DNA of 64,000 nucleotides. It comes from Microbacterium sp. K24 (GTDB lineage Bacteria; Actinomycetota; Actinomycetes; Actinomycetales; Microbacteriaceae). Positions 43,363 through 51,840 of the stretch are shown here, piece after piece (the first letter of the stretch is position 1; each line of letters opens with the position of its first letter). A program made the translations under genes and the position numbers. Location of the stretch: the NCBI RefSeq assembly GCF_004794465.1, contig NZ_SSDJ01000086.1:53958-117957 (forward strand), given 5' to 3'. The notes beneath the pieces were generated by a model. That model ran no database searches. It saw only the letters and a list, made by a program, of their open reading frames with translations, and was not told the DNA's origin.

Positions 43363-44823
43363 TTGAGCACCGCAACCGCGCCCGCGAATCCGCGTTCGCG
43401 CGTCATCACCGCCAGCCTCGTCGGCACGACGATCGAGTTCTACGACTTCTACGCCTACGCGACGGCGGCCGTGCTCGTCTTCCCGGCGCTGTTCTTCCCG
43501 ACCGGGAACGACACGACGTCGCTGCTCTCGTCGTTCGCGGTGTTCGGTGCGGCGATGGTCGCCCGCCCCATCGGCGCGGTGGTCTTCGGCCACTTCGGCG
43601 ACAAGTTCGGCCGCAAAGCGACGCTCGTCGCCTCGCTGCTCACGATGGGGATCGCGACGTTCGTGATCGGGTTGCTGCCCACGTTCCAGCAGATCGGCTG
43701 GTGGGCTGCGCTCCTGCTGCTGATCCTCCGCCTCGCGCAGGGATTCGCGCTCGGCGGCGAGTGGTCCGGCGCGGCATTGGTCGCGACCGAGAACGCACCG
43801 AAGGGCAAGCGCGCCTGGTACGGCACGTTCCCTCAGCTCGGGGCGCCGCTCGGCTTCATCATCGCCAACTTCCTCTTCCTCGCGATCAACTGGCTGCTGC
43901 CGCACGAGGACAACCCGATCCTCAAGTCCGAGGCGTTCCTGGCCTGGGGCTGGCGCATCCCGTTCCTGTTCTCCGCGGTCATGGTGATCGTCGGCCTGTG
44001 GGTGCGACTGCGGCTCGTCGAGTCCGACACCTTCAAGCGGGCGGAGACCAAGGGCGCGATCCGCAAGCTGCCGCTGGCCACGGTGTTCCGTCACCACTGG
44101 AAGCACCTGATCCTCGGCACGTTCATCATGCTGGCGACGTACGTGCTGTTCTACCTGATGACGAACTTCACCCTCGCCTACGGCACTAAGGCGGCGTCGC
44201 TCGAGACGGCATCCGCGGCGGCTCAGGCTGCGGCTGAGGCCGCGGGCAAGGACTTCGACGCCGCGGCCTTCGCCGCGCAGTTCTACCCCGGACTCGGCTT
44301 CGGCTACACCGACTTCGTGCTGATGCAGATCATCGGTGTCGTGTTCTTCGGCCTCTTCACGCTGCTGTCCGGTCCGATCGCCGACCGGATCGGACGCCGC
44401 AAACTGCTGCTCTGGGTGACCGGGCTCATCATCGTGTTCGGCCTGAGCTTCAACGCCTTCCTGCTGCCGACGGTCGACCCGAAGTTCTCGGGAGCGCTGG
44501 TGCAGGCCTTCCTCGTCTTCGGGTTCCTGCTCATGGGGGCGACGTTCGGGCCGATGGGCGCCCTGCTTCCCGAGCTGTTCCCGACGAACGTGCGGTACAC
44601 GGGCTCGGCGATCTCGTACAACGTCTCGTCGATCCTCGGCGCCGCGGTCGCCCCGCTGATCGCGGTGGCGCTGTGGGAGCTCGGCGACGGCGCTCCGTGG
44701 CTCGTCGGCCTGTACCTCTCGGCGATGGGCGTGCTGACGTTCATCGCGCTGGTCCTCTCGCCCGAGACGAGGGACCACGACTACGAGGACGACCTCGGGC
44801 TCGCGGCGAGCGCCGAGCTCTAG
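43363..44823 (+). CDS. MHS-family MFS transporter (metabolite/proton symporter)
   Basis: 486 residues from TTG 43363, with GGAG 8 bp upstream. MHS start: SRVITASLVGTTIEFYDFYAYATAAVLVFPALFFP. The loop 2-3 signature is GHFGDKFGRKATLVASLL, and RLAQGFALGGEWSGAALVATENAPKGKR is family-typical. Between TM7 and TM8 there is an Ala-rich stretch of about 35 residues (ETASAAAQAAAEAAGKDFDAAAF). GPIADRIGRRKLLLW is the second A-like motif. Related proteins import shikimate, citrate, proline/betaine or alpha-ketoglutarate; substrate unknown. A 7-bp hairpin (43325-43331 with 43341-43347) sits in the leader. Confidence 0.93.
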   Translation: MSTATAPANPRSRVITASLVGTTIEFYDFYAYATAAVLVFPALFFPTGNDTTSLLSSFAVFGAAMVARPIGAVVFGHFGDKFGRKATLVASLLTMGIATFVIGLLPTFQQIGWWAALLLLILRLAQGFALGGEWSGAALVATENAPKGKRAWYGTFPQLGAPLGFIIANFLFLAINWLLPHEDNPILKSEAFLAWGWRIPFLFSAVMVIVGLWVRLRLVESDTFKRAETKGAIRKLPLATVFRHHWKHLILGTFIMLATYVLFYLMTNFTLAYGTKAASLETASAAAQAAAEAAGKDFDAAAFAAQFYPGLGFGYTDFVLMQIIGVVFFGLFTLLSGPIADRIGRRKLLLWVTGLIIVFGLSFNAFLLPTVDPKFSGALVQAFLVFGFLLMGATFGPMGALLPELFPTNVRYTGSAISYNVSSILGAAVAPLIAVALWELGDGAPWLVGLYLSAMGVLTFIALVLSPETRDHDYEDDLGLAASAEL

Positions 44824-45482
44824 CCCCGGTCGTCCGGTTCCCGTCCGGCGGCCGTCACGCCGCCGGACAGGAAGTCCTCGATCGCCGCGATGGTCTCGGC
44901 GTTGTCACGATGCCGGATGCCGCGGATGCCGACGGCCGCGGCACCCGCGATCGCCTCGGCGTGATCATCGATGAAGAAGACGTCGGCCGGCTCCGCGCCG
45001 AGGCGCTGCAGCGCGAGCAGATAGGCCCGCGGATCGGGCTTGTTCACGCCCTGCTCGTGGCTGTAGCAGATCGGATCGAAGATCTCCGAGAAGCCGAATC
45101 GCCGCTCCTCCTCTTCACGGGCACCGTCGGCGGAGTTCGAGAGGATGGCCGTGCGCGCGCGTGGCCGCAGCGAGCGGGCGTACGCGATCAGCTCGGTGTT
45201 GCCGGTGCCGCAGTACTCGTCCCAGAAGTCCGCGCGCATGGCTCCGAGCTGGTCGGGATCGAGGTCGAGCGCCGACGCGAGTCGGGACCAGAACTCCTGG
45301 GCGCTGCCGCTCGTCACATCGATCCGAGGCAGGTCGGCGCCGTCGACCCGGGCATCGACCTCGTCGCGCGAGAAGCCCGTGCGATCGGCCCAGCGCTGCC
45401 ACCACTTCTCCTGCCAGGTGTCGTCGTCGACGACCTCGAGCACGCCGCCGATGTCGAACAGGACCCAGGTCGCGTCAGCCAT
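44820..45482 (-). CDS. HAD-superfamily hydrolase (subfamily IA)
   Basis: 220 residues. Motif I is VLFDIGGVLE with nucleophile Asp10; motif II is AILSNSADG; motif III/IV is KPDPRAYLLALQRLGAEPADVFFIDDHAEAIAGA. The second Asp of motif I (general acid) is replaced by Gly, as often in this YihX-like group. It dephosphorylates small phosphate esters; substrate unknown. ATG 45482. Its stop overlaps the MHS gene end by 4 bp (convergent). A fragment of a peptidase gene overlaps its start by a few bases. Confidence 0.9.
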   Translation of the reverse strand: MADATWVLFDIGGVLEVVDDDTWQEKWWQRWADRTGFSRDEVDARVDGADLPRIDVTSGSAQEFWSRLASALDLDPDQLGAMRADFWDEYCGTGNTELIAYARSLRPRARTAILSNSADGAREEEERRFGFSEIFDPICYSHEQGVNKPDPRAYLLALQRLGAEPADVFFIDDHAEAIAGAAAVGIRGIRHRDNAETIAAIEDFLSGGVTAAGREPDDRG

Positions 45483-45573
45483 CCCGACACCCTAGGACAG
45501 CATTCTGGACGTCCGTATCGGGCGAGAGCACCACGACGCGGTCGCCGGGGACGAGCTTCGGCGCGGACAGCAT
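45475..45573 (-). pseudogene. N-terminal fragment of an S66 LD-carboxypeptidase-like gene
   Basis: ATG 45573 reads LSAPKLVPGDRVVVLSPDT before drifting and stopping at 45475. This is the usual N-terminus of S66 (MccF/LD-carboxypeptidase) proteins (xPxLxPGDxVxVxSP), which are near 300-350 residues. Only about 25 residues remain; the rest is replaced by the HAD gene. I take it as the relic of a deletion. Confidence 0.5.
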
Positions 45574-45599
45574 CCGCCCAGTCTGGCACCCGGCGTCGA

Positions 45600-45827
45600 A
45601 CCGAGCGGATCGGAGGAGATCAGCGCAGTGGAGGACCGTAGAGGGTGATCTGGTCCTCCCGACTGCAGCGTCGTCAGCGGCACCACACCGCCACCTGCCC
45701 GCACGATATCCCGCATCCCCATCCTCTGATGATGACCGCGCACGGCGAGGCCGACGCCCTCGGTGTGCCGCCTGCCGCTCGGATTGTGCAGAAGGTGCGG
45801 CTCCGCAGAATCGGGGAGGAACAGTGA
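45600..45827 (-). pseudogene. Protein-like remnant of unknown family
   Basis: In the minus frame starting near 45827 the translation has normal protein composition: LFLPDSAEPHLLHNPSGRRH, then HHQRMGMRDIVRAGGGVVPL and GGPDHPLRSSTALISSD, without a good start or ribosome site, and it loses coherence near 45600. I cannot name the family. With the S66 fragment it shows that 45483-45850, the longest gene-poor stretch here, once held more genes. Confidence 0.35.
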
Positions 45828-45849
45828 CCACGGTTCCTGCCTGCCGATG

Positions 45850-45915
45850 GGAGGAGATCGGCGCTGCGGAGGGCGGAAGGACCCGGATCCGCCCTCCCTT
45901 TCGCCGATCTCCTCC
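45850..45915. terminator. Nested 66-nt hairpin
   Basis: Outer arms GGAGGAGATCGGCG (45850-45863) and CGCCGATCTCCTCC (45902-45915), 4-nt internal loops, inner arms GGAGGGCGGA (45868-45877) and TCCGCCCTCC (45888-45897), 10-nt loop. All 24 pairs are perfect. It lies upstream of the small HTH gene and could end minus- or plus-strand transcription. Confidence 0.55.
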
Positions 45916-45933
45916 GCAACGCAGTCAATGAAT

Positions 45934-45957
45934 GTTGACAACCGATCGCGCGTCAAC
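45934..45957. promoter_or_regulatory. GTTGAC-N12-GTCAAC palindrome, candidate operator/promoter
   Basis: GTTGAC (45934-45939) and GTCAAC (45952-45957) are inverted. TTGACA at 45935 can serve as a -35 box. Extra half-sites GTCAAT (45924) and TTGACG (45963) are near, so four related words lie within 45 bp before the small HTH gene. Autoregulation is plausible. Confidence 0.5.
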
Positions 45958-45980
45958 GAAGATTGACGCAGGAGGTCACC

Positions 45981-46187
45981 ATGACGATACCGACCGCGAT
46001 CGCGGAAGACGATGGCAGCGAACCGCTGGCCGAGCTGCACCGGCTCGCCGGCATCCGCCAGGAGGTCGCCCGCGCCGAGGAAGCCCAGGTCCGCCGCGCG
46101 CGCAACGCGGGCTACTCGTGGCAGGCGATCGCCAGCGCCCTGGGGGTGAGCAAGCAGGCCGCGCACCGGAGATTCGGTCGCCGCTGA
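45981..46187 (+). CDS. Small helix-turn-helix protein
   Basis: 68 residues, with AGGAGG 7 bp before ATG 45981. Helical part LHRLAGIRQEVARAEEAQVRRARNAG (about 17-42) is followed by an HTH: YSWQAIASALGVSKQAAHRRFGRR, close to the AsnC/Hin/sigma-4-like 'WxxIAxALGVSxQAxxxRFxR' module common in actinobacteria. It has no ligand domain. It could bind the palindromes just upstream. Next gene, an ABC exporter, starts 80 bp later on the same strand and may be under the same control. Confidence 0.8.
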   Translation: MTIPTAIAEDDGSEPLAELHRLAGIRQEVARAEEAQVRRARNAGYSWQAIASALGVSKQAAHRRFGRR

Positions 46188-46266
46188 CCCGGGCACACAG
46201 CCCATCCACAGACTCCGTGCGCGCACGAAGTACGGTCTAATTACCCTTCTCAGAACGAGGTCCCGC

Positions 46267-48180
46267 ATGTCCAGCACGGCGACACCACGCCGCCGCGGAC
46301 GCGGCGCGCAGCCCGAAGGCCCCCGCGCCACGTTCCGCCAGCTTCTCCCCTTCCTGTTCGAACACAAGCGCACGCTGATCGTCGTCGCGATCCTCAGCGT
46401 CGTCGGCGCTGCGACCTCGCTCGTGCAGCCGCTGCTCGTCGGTCAGGTCATCGAGGCGGTGCAGTCCGGTGGCACCCTCGGCATCCTGGTCTGGCTGCTC
46501 GTGGGCTTCGTGATCGTGTCGTCGATCATCTCCGGCTTCCAGCACTACCTGCTGCAGCGCACCGGCACCGCCGTCGTGTACTCCAGCCGGCGCAAGCTCA
46601 TCGCCCGCATCCTGCACCTGCCGGTCTCGGAGTTCGACGCCCGCCGCACGGGTGACCTCGTGTCGCGCGTCGGCACCGACACGACGCTCCTGTACGCCGT
46701 GCTCACCCAGGGACTGGCGGATGCCGTGGGCAGCGCGGTCCTGTTCCTCGGAGCCCTCATCGCGATGCTCGTGATCGATCCGCTCCTGCTGCTGCTCATC
46801 GTCATCGTGATCGGCATCTCGGTCGTCACCGTCGTGTTGCTGAGCGGTCGCATCCGCACCGCCTCCACCCAGCAGCAGGAGAAGGTCGGCGCGCTCGCCT
46901 CCGGCGTGGAGCGGGCGATCGGCTCGATCCGCACGGTCCGCGCGTCGGGTGCGACCGAGCGCGAGACCGCCGCTGTGTCGGAGCTCGCTTCCGACGCGTA
47001 CGGCATCGGGGTGCGGATCGCGAAGATCTCGTCACTCGTCGTGCCGGTCTCGGGCATCGCGCTGCAGCTTTCGCTCCTCGTCGTGCTGGGTGTCGGCGGC
47101 TTCCGCGTCGCGGCCGGCGCGATCTCGATCGCCTCGCTGATCGCGTTTATCATGTTCCTGTTCCTGCTGGTCATGCCGCTCGCCACCACGTTCGGCGCGA
47201 TCACCTCGGTGAACCAGGCGCTGGGAGCGCTCGGACGCATCCAGGAGGTGCTCGACCTTCCGACCGAGACACAGGACGACGAGAGGATCGCGGCCGACCT
47301 CCGACACGTCGAGGCGCCTTCCGCATCGAGCGAGTCCGCGCCGGCGATCGAGTTCCGCGACGTGCGCTTCCACTACCCCGCCAACGTCGTCGCCGCCCGA
47401 CAGGCGGCAGCGAAGGAGGCGCGGACCCTGCTCGCCGACGCGCACGTCGAGCGGGCGGATGCCGAGACCACGGATGCCGAGACCACCGCGATCCCCGACC
47501 ACGAGGTACTGCGGGGCGTGTCCTTCTCGGTGCCGCGTGGTACCCGGGTCGCCCTCGTCGGGCCGAGCGGCGCCGGCAAGAGCACGATCCTGTCGCTGAT
47601 CGAGCGGTTCTACGACCCGACCGGCGGTTCGATCCGTCTGCACGGCCACGACGCCCGCACCTACCCCCGAGACGAGCTCCGCGCGCAGTTCGGATACGTC
47701 GAGCAGGATGCTCCCACGCTCGCCGGCACACTGGCGGAGAACCTGCGTCTTGCGGCTCCCGATGCCTCCGATGCCGACTGCGAGCGCGTGCTGCGCGCGG
47801 TGAACCTCGGCGACGTCCTCGAACGGAACCCGCTCGGACTGCAGGCGCCGGTCGGTGAAGACGGGGTCATGCTCTCCGGCGGTGAGCGTCAGCGTCTCGC
47901 GATCGCACGAGCTCTGCTGACGAATGCGCCGATCCTGCTGCTCGACGAGTCGACGTCATCGCTCGACGGCGTCAACGAGCAGAAGATGCGCGAGGCGATC
48001 GACGCGGTGTCGACGGACCGCACGCTCGTCGTGATCGCCCACCGCCTCTCGACCGTCGTCGACAGCGACCTGATCGTGGTGCTGGAGAACGGCCTCGTCG
48101 TCGGGCAGGGGACGCACTCCGAGCTCGTCGAGTCCACGCCGCTGTACCGCGATCTCGCCCGGCATCAGCTTCTCGCCTGA
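46267..48180 (+). CDS. ABC exporter half-transporter (permease fused to ATPase)
   Basis: 637 residues. Six membrane helices in about 30-320 (FRQLLPFLFEHKRTLIVVAILSVVGAA is TM1). ATPase from about 360: Walker A GPSGAGKST near 435, Q loop YVEQDAP, signature LSGGERQRLAIARALL, Walker B ILLLDESTSSLD, H loop IAHRLST. Between the first beta strand (FRDVRFHYP) and HEVLRGVSFSV there is an insert of about 40 residues rich in Ala, Glu and Asp with a small repeat (DAETTDAETT). The type is MsbA/LmrA-like: lipid, drug or peptide export. It probably homodimerises. Confidence 0.94.
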   Translation: MSSTATPRRRGRGAQPEGPRATFRQLLPFLFEHKRTLIVVAILSVVGAATSLVQPLLVGQVIEAVQSGGTLGILVWLLVGFVIVSSIISGFQHYLLQRTGTAVVYSSRRKLIARILHLPVSEFDARRTGDLVSRVGTDTTLLYAVLTQGLADAVGSAVLFLGALIAMLVIDPLLLLLIVIVIGISVVTVVLLSGRIRTASTQQQEKVGALASGVERAIGSIRTVRASGATERETAAVSELASDAYGIGVRIAKISSLVVPVSGIALQLSLLVVLGVGGFRVAAGAISIASLIAFIMFLFLLVMPLATTFGAITSVNQALGALGRIQEVLDLPTETQDDERIAADLRHVEAPSASSESAPAIEFRDVRFHYPANVVAARQAAAKEARTLLADAHVERADAETTDAETTAIPDHEVLRGVSFSVPRGTRVALVGPSGAGKSTILSLIERFYDPTGGSIRLHGHDARTYPRDELRAQFGYVEQDAPTLAGTLAENLRLAAPDASDADCERVLRAVNLGDVLERNPLGLQAPVGEDGVMLSGGERQRLAIARALLTNAPILLLDESTSSLDGVNEQKMREAIDAVSTDRTLVVIAHRLSTVVDSDLIVVLENGLVVGQGTHSELVESTPLYRDLARHQLLA

Positions 48181-48213
48181 TCCCGCCGCCCGTCCCCCGA
48201 GACCCCGGCTTCG

Positions 48214-48278
48214 CGCCGAGACCCCGCCCTAGAGGCGTCCGCAACACGGGGTATCGACGGAAAGGCGGGGTCTCGGCG
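48214..48278. repeat. 15-bp perfect inverted repeat, 35-nt loop
   Basis: CGCCGAGACCCCGCC (48214-48228) and GGCGGGGTCTCGGCG (48264-48278). The first arm is preceded by a partial copy CCGAGACCCCGG (48198-48209). It lies just after the ABC exporter gene and can serve as its terminator. Confidence 0.65.
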
Positions 48279-48290
48279 AGAGCGGGCATA

Positions 48291-48353
48291 CGCGAAGGCG
48301 GGATGCCGGAGACCACTCAGCCATGGGTTCGTCTCTGACATCCCGCCTTCGCG
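48291..48353. repeat. 15-bp perfect inverted repeat, 33-nt loop
   Basis: CGCGAAGGCGGGATG (48291-48305) and CATCCCGCCTTCGCG (48339-48353). It is the second of three hairpins in tandem in the 239-bp spacer between two convergent genes. Confidence 0.65.
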
Positions 48354-48384
48354 GGTTCGACCGGCCGCGGAGGCCGGAAGGGGA

Positions 48385-48410
48385 GGTGCCGACTCCCCCG
48401 AGTCGGCACC
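48385..48410 (-). terminator. Hairpin terminator after pckG
   Basis: GGTGCCGACT (48385-48394) and AGTCGGCACC (48401-48410) with loop CCCCCG, 10 bp past the pckG stop on the minus strand. Confidence 0.75.
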
Positions 48411-48419
48411 GGTCTGGGG

Positions 48420-50282
48420 CTACGCCTTGGCCAGGCGGTAGCGGAGCGAGGAGAGCTCGGCGCGCAGCGCCGCTGGAACCTTGTCGCCGAAGGTGTCGTA
48501 GAACGCCTCGGTGAGGTCGGCCTCGGTCTTCCACGCCTCCGCGTCGACGGAGAACAGCTCGTCGAGATCGGCGGCGGGGATGTCGAGTCCGTCGAGGTTG
48601 AGGTCCTCGACCCGCGGCAGACGGCCGATCGGGCTGTCGACCGCCGGCACGTCCCCGGCGATGCGGCGGATGATCCAGTCGACCACGCGCGAGTTGTCGC
48701 CGAAGCCGGGCCACAGGAAGCGCCCGTCGTCACCGCGGCGGAACCAGTTCACCTGGAAGATGCGCGGCGCCCGGTCGAAGCGCAGTCCGCGGCCGACCTT
48801 GAGCCAGTGCCCGAAGTAGTCCGCCATGTTGTAGCCGCAGAACGGCAGCATCGCGAACGGGTCGCGGCGGAGTTCACCGACCTTGCCCTCGGCCGCAGCC
48901 GTGCGCTCGGAGGAGATGTTCGAGCCGAGGAAGACGCCGTGCGTCCAGTCGGTGGCCTCGACCACGAGCGGGACGTTGCTGGCGCGGCGTCCACCGAAGA
49001 GGATCACGTCGAGCGGAACGGCCTGCTCCCAATCCTCGGAGATCTGCGGGCACTGCGCCGCCGACACCGTGAAGCGGGAGTTCGGGTGCGCGGCGGGCCG
49101 ATCGGAGTCGGGCGTCCAGTCGTTGCCCTCCCAGTCGATCAGGTGAGCCGGCGCGTGGTCCGTCAGACCCTCCCACCACACGTCCCCGTCCGGGCGGAGC
49201 GCGACATTGGTGAAGATCGTGTTGCCCCACAGGGTCTCGACCGCGGTGACGTTGGTCGACTCGCCGGTGCCGGGAGCGACGCCGAAGAAGCCCGCCTCGG
49301 GGTTGATCGCCCACATGCGGCCGTCTTCGCCGGGACGGATCCAGGCGATGTCGTCGCCGAGGGTCTCGACGCGCCAGCCGGGGATGGTCGGCCGCAGCAT
49401 GGCGAGGTTCGTCTTGCCGCAGGCCGAGGGGAACGCGGCCGCGACGTGGTACGCCTTGCCCTGGGGGTCGATCACGCGGATGAGGAGCATGTGCTCGGCG
49501 AGCCAGCCCTCGTCGCGGGCGATCACCGAGGCGATGCGGAGCGCGAAGCACTTCTTCGCGAGGATCGCGTTGCCGCCGTAGCCGGAGCCGTACGAGTAGA
49601 CCTCGAGCGTCTCGGGGAAGTGCACGATGTATTTCTCGTCGTTGCAGGGCCATTCGACGTCCTGCTGACCGGGTGCGAGCGGTGCGCCGACCGTGTGCAC
49701 GGTCTTCACCCACGGCGCGCCTTCGGCGATCCGGCTCGTGACGGCTTCGCCGACGCGGGTCATGATGCCGATGGAGGCCACGGCGTAGGCGCTGTCGGTG
49801 ACCTGCACGCCGATGTGCGAGAGCGGTCCGCCGACGGGGCCCATCGAGAACGGGACGACGTACATCGTGCGTCCGCGCATCGATCCCTCGAAGATCTCGT
49901 CCATCTTCGCGTGCATCTCGGCAGGGGCTGCCCAGTTGTTCGTCGGGCCGGCATCCTCCTCCTTCTCGGAGGCGATGTACGTGCGACCCTCGGTGCGGGC
50001 GACATCGCTCGGGTGCGAGCGGGCGAGGTACGAGCCGGGGCGCCATTCGGGGTTGAGCTTGATGAGCTTGCCCTCGGCGACGAGGCCGCGCAGCAGCCAG
50101 TCGTTCTCGGCCCGAGAGCCGTCGACCCAGTGCACGGAGTCGGGCTGGGTCAGCGTGCGGATCTCCTCGACCCACGCCTCCAGCTCCGCCATCGCGGGAG
50201 TGTCATACGTCGGTGCCGCGCCGAACGTGCGCTCCGTGGTGACGGGGGACGTGCGAGGGGTGATGACTTCGGCCATGGCCAT
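48420..50282 (-). CDS. pckG: GTP-dependent phosphoenolpyruvate carboxykinase
   Basis: 620 residues (ATG 50282; ATG 50276 possible). GTP-type, as in animals and actinobacteria: kinase-1a/P-loop [15 protein letters not shown] near 280, [47 protein letters not shown] and [15 protein letters not shown]. The hyper-reactive Cys in ACGKT is kept. It converts oxaloacetate + GTP to PEP, the first step of gluconeogenesis. Divergent from a RamB/ScfR-like regulator with a palindrome between; a terminator follows. Confidence 0.97.
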   Translation of the reverse strand: MAMAEVITPRTSPVTTERTFGAAPTYDTPAMAELEAWVEEIRTLTQPDSVHWVDGSRAENDWLLRGLVAEGKLIKLNPEWRPGSYLARSHPSDVARTEGRTYIASEKEEDAGPTNNWAAPAEMHAKMDEIFEGSMRGRTMYVVPFSMGPVGGPLSHIGVQVTDSAYAVASIGIMTRVGEAVTSRIAEGAPWVKTVHTVGAPLAPGQQDVEWPCNDEKYIVHFPETLEVYSYGSGYGGNAILAKKCFALRIASVIARDEGWLAEHMLLIRVIDPQGKAYHVAAAFPSACGKTNLAMLRPTIPGWRVETLGDDIAWIRPGEDGRMWAINPEAGFFGVAPGTGESTNVTAVETLWGNTIFTNVALRPDGDVWWEGLTDHAPAHLIDWEGNDWTPDSDRPAAHPNSRFTVSAAQCPQISEDWEQAVPLDVILFGGRRASNVPLVVEATDWTHGVFLGSNISSERTAAAEGKVGELRRDPFAMLPFCGYNMADYFGHWLKVGRGLRFDRAPRIFQVNWFRRGDDGRFLWPGFGDNSRVVDWIIRRIAGDVPAVDSPIGRLPRVEDLNLDGLDIPAADLDELFSVDAEAWKTEADLTEAFYDTFGDKVPAALRAELSSLRYRLAKA

Positions 50283-50339
50283 GACTGCTCCTTTGAAGTG
50301 TGGGGCGTTGCACCCATCTTCTTCCGACTCGCGGGGTAT

Positions 50340-50351
50340 TTTCGTACGAAA
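50340..50351. promoter_or_regulatory. Perfect palindrome TTTCGTACGAAA in the pckG / regulator divergent region
   Basis: A 12-bp perfect palindrome in an AT-rich island 58 bp upstream of the pckG start and 41 bp before the regulator start. A looser inverted repeat, AGAA-N6-TTCT (50361-50374), and a -10-like TAGTAT (50380-50385, 6 bp before ATG 50392, suggesting a leaderless message) are next to it. Binding by the neighbouring regulator is inference. Confidence 0.6.
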
Positions 50352-50391
50352 CAGACGATAAGAAATGGGATTCTTTCGCTAGTATCAAGGA

Positions 50392-51834
50392 ATGGCTTCC
50401 TCCGGCATCCATCTCACGACTCTCGGCCACCGCATCCGACACCACCGGCTCGAGAACGGCTTCACCCTCGACGAGCTCGGTGCGCTCGTCGGCGTCGCCG
50501 GCTCCCAGCTCAGCCTGATCGAGAACGGCAAGCGCGAGCCCAAGCTGTCACTCCTCCAGGCGATCGCGCAGGCCACCAGCACGCAGGTCACCGACCTCAT
50601 CTCGGGCGAGCCGCCGAACCGGCGCGCGGCGCTCGAGATCGAGCTCGAGCGTGCGCAGGAGAGCCCGGTCTTCCGCCAGCTCGGCGTCGCACCGATCCGT
50701 GTCACCAAGGGCACGAGCGACGAGACGATCGAGTCGATCCTCGGCCTGCACCGCGAACTGCAGCGGCGGGAGCGCGAGGCGATCGCGACCCCCGAGGAGG
50801 CACGGCGCGGCAACACCGAGCTGCGGCTGCGGATGCGAGCGCACAACAACTACCTCCCCGAGATCGACAAGCTCGCCGAGAAGCACCTGAAGTCCGCCGG
50901 GCACGTGCAGGGCGCGGTCACCCACCGCACCGTGAGCATCATGGCCGAGAAGCTCGGCTTCGAGCTGATCTACGTGAACGACCTTCCGCACTCGACCCGC
51001 TCGGTCACCGATCTCGAGAACGGACGCATCTACCTGCCGCCGGCCTCCATCCCCGGCGGTCACGGTCTGCGATCGATGGCGCTGCAGGCCATGGCGCACC
51101 GCCTGCTCGGGCACACTCCGCCGACCGACTACGCGGACTTCCTGCAGCAGCGGCTCGAGATCAACTACTTCGCGGCGTCCTGTCTCATGCCGGAGACGGC
51201 ATCCGTCGCCTTCCTGCAGCAGGCGAAGAAGGACCGCAACCTCGCCGTCGAGGACTTCCGCGACGCGTTCGGCGTGACGCACGAGGCCGCGGGGATGCGG
51301 ATGACGAACCTGATGACGCAGCACCTGGGGATGCCGCTGCACTTCCTCCGCGTCGATGCCACCGGGGCGATCACCCGGGTCTACGAGAACGACGACCTGC
51401 CGCTGCCGATGGACGTGACCGGCGCCGTCGAGGGGCAGCGCGTCTGCCGCAAGTTCCAAGCGCGTGCCGCCTTCACCCAGCAGAACCGCACGACCGAGCA
51501 CCACCAGTACACCGACACCCCGTCGGGCACGTTCTGGTGCTCGACGCAGACGGGGTCGTCGAGCGACGGGGAGTTCTCGATCACCGTGGGCGTGCCGTTC
51601 GACGACGCGCGCTGGTGGCGCGGACGCGAGACCGTCGACCGCGCCGTCTCGACGTGCCCCGACGAGGCGTGCTGCAGGCGGCCCTCAAGCGACCTCGCGG
51701 AGCGCTGGAGCGGGAAGGCGTGGCCGAGCGCCCGCGTGCACACGCACATGTTCTCGCCGCTCCCCCGCGGCGCGTTCCCCGGAGTCGACGACAACGAGGT
51801 CTACAGCTTCCTCGGGCGGCACGCGGACGAGTGA
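50392..51834 (+). CDS. RamB/ScfR-like XRE regulator with ImmA/IrrE-like domain
   Basis: 480 residues. HTH_3 at about 11-66: IRHHRLENGFTLDELGALVG, then SQLSLIENGKREPKLSLLQ. Middle region 150-330 is ImmA/IrrE-like, including the stretch MALQAMAHRLLGHTPP and EINYFAASCLMP. The HExxH zinc motif is absent: His236 and His241 are there, but the Glu is replaced by Arg and spacing is changed, so a working peptidase is unlikely. The C-terminus (about 380-480) is the DUF2083/ScfR domain with Cys-rich CPDEACCRR. RamB of Corynebacterium is a repressor of acetate and gluconeogenic genes; position next to pckG supports a similar role here. Confidence 0.9.
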   Translation: MASSGIHLTTLGHRIRHHRLENGFTLDELGALVGVAGSQLSLIENGKREPKLSLLQAIAQATSTQVTDLISGEPPNRRAALEIELERAQESPVFRQLGVAPIRVTKGTSDETIESILGLHRELQRREREAIATPEEARRGNTELRLRMRAHNNYLPEIDKLAEKHLKSAGHVQGAVTHRTVSIMAEKLGFELIYVNDLPHSTRSVTDLENGRIYLPPASIPGGHGLRSMALQAMAHRLLGHTPPTDYADFLQQRLEINYFAASCLMPETASVAFLQQAKKDRNLAVEDFRDAFGVTHEAAGMRMTNLMTQHLGMPLHFLRVDATGAITRVYENDDLPLPMDVTGAVEGQRVCRKFQARAAFTQQNRTTEHHQYTDTPSGTFWCSTQTGSSSDGEFSITVGVPFDDARWWRGRETVDRAVSTCPDEACCRRPSSDLAERWSGKAWPSARVHTHMFSPLPRGAFPGVDDNEVYSFLGRHADE

Positions 51835-51840
51835 TGCCGC

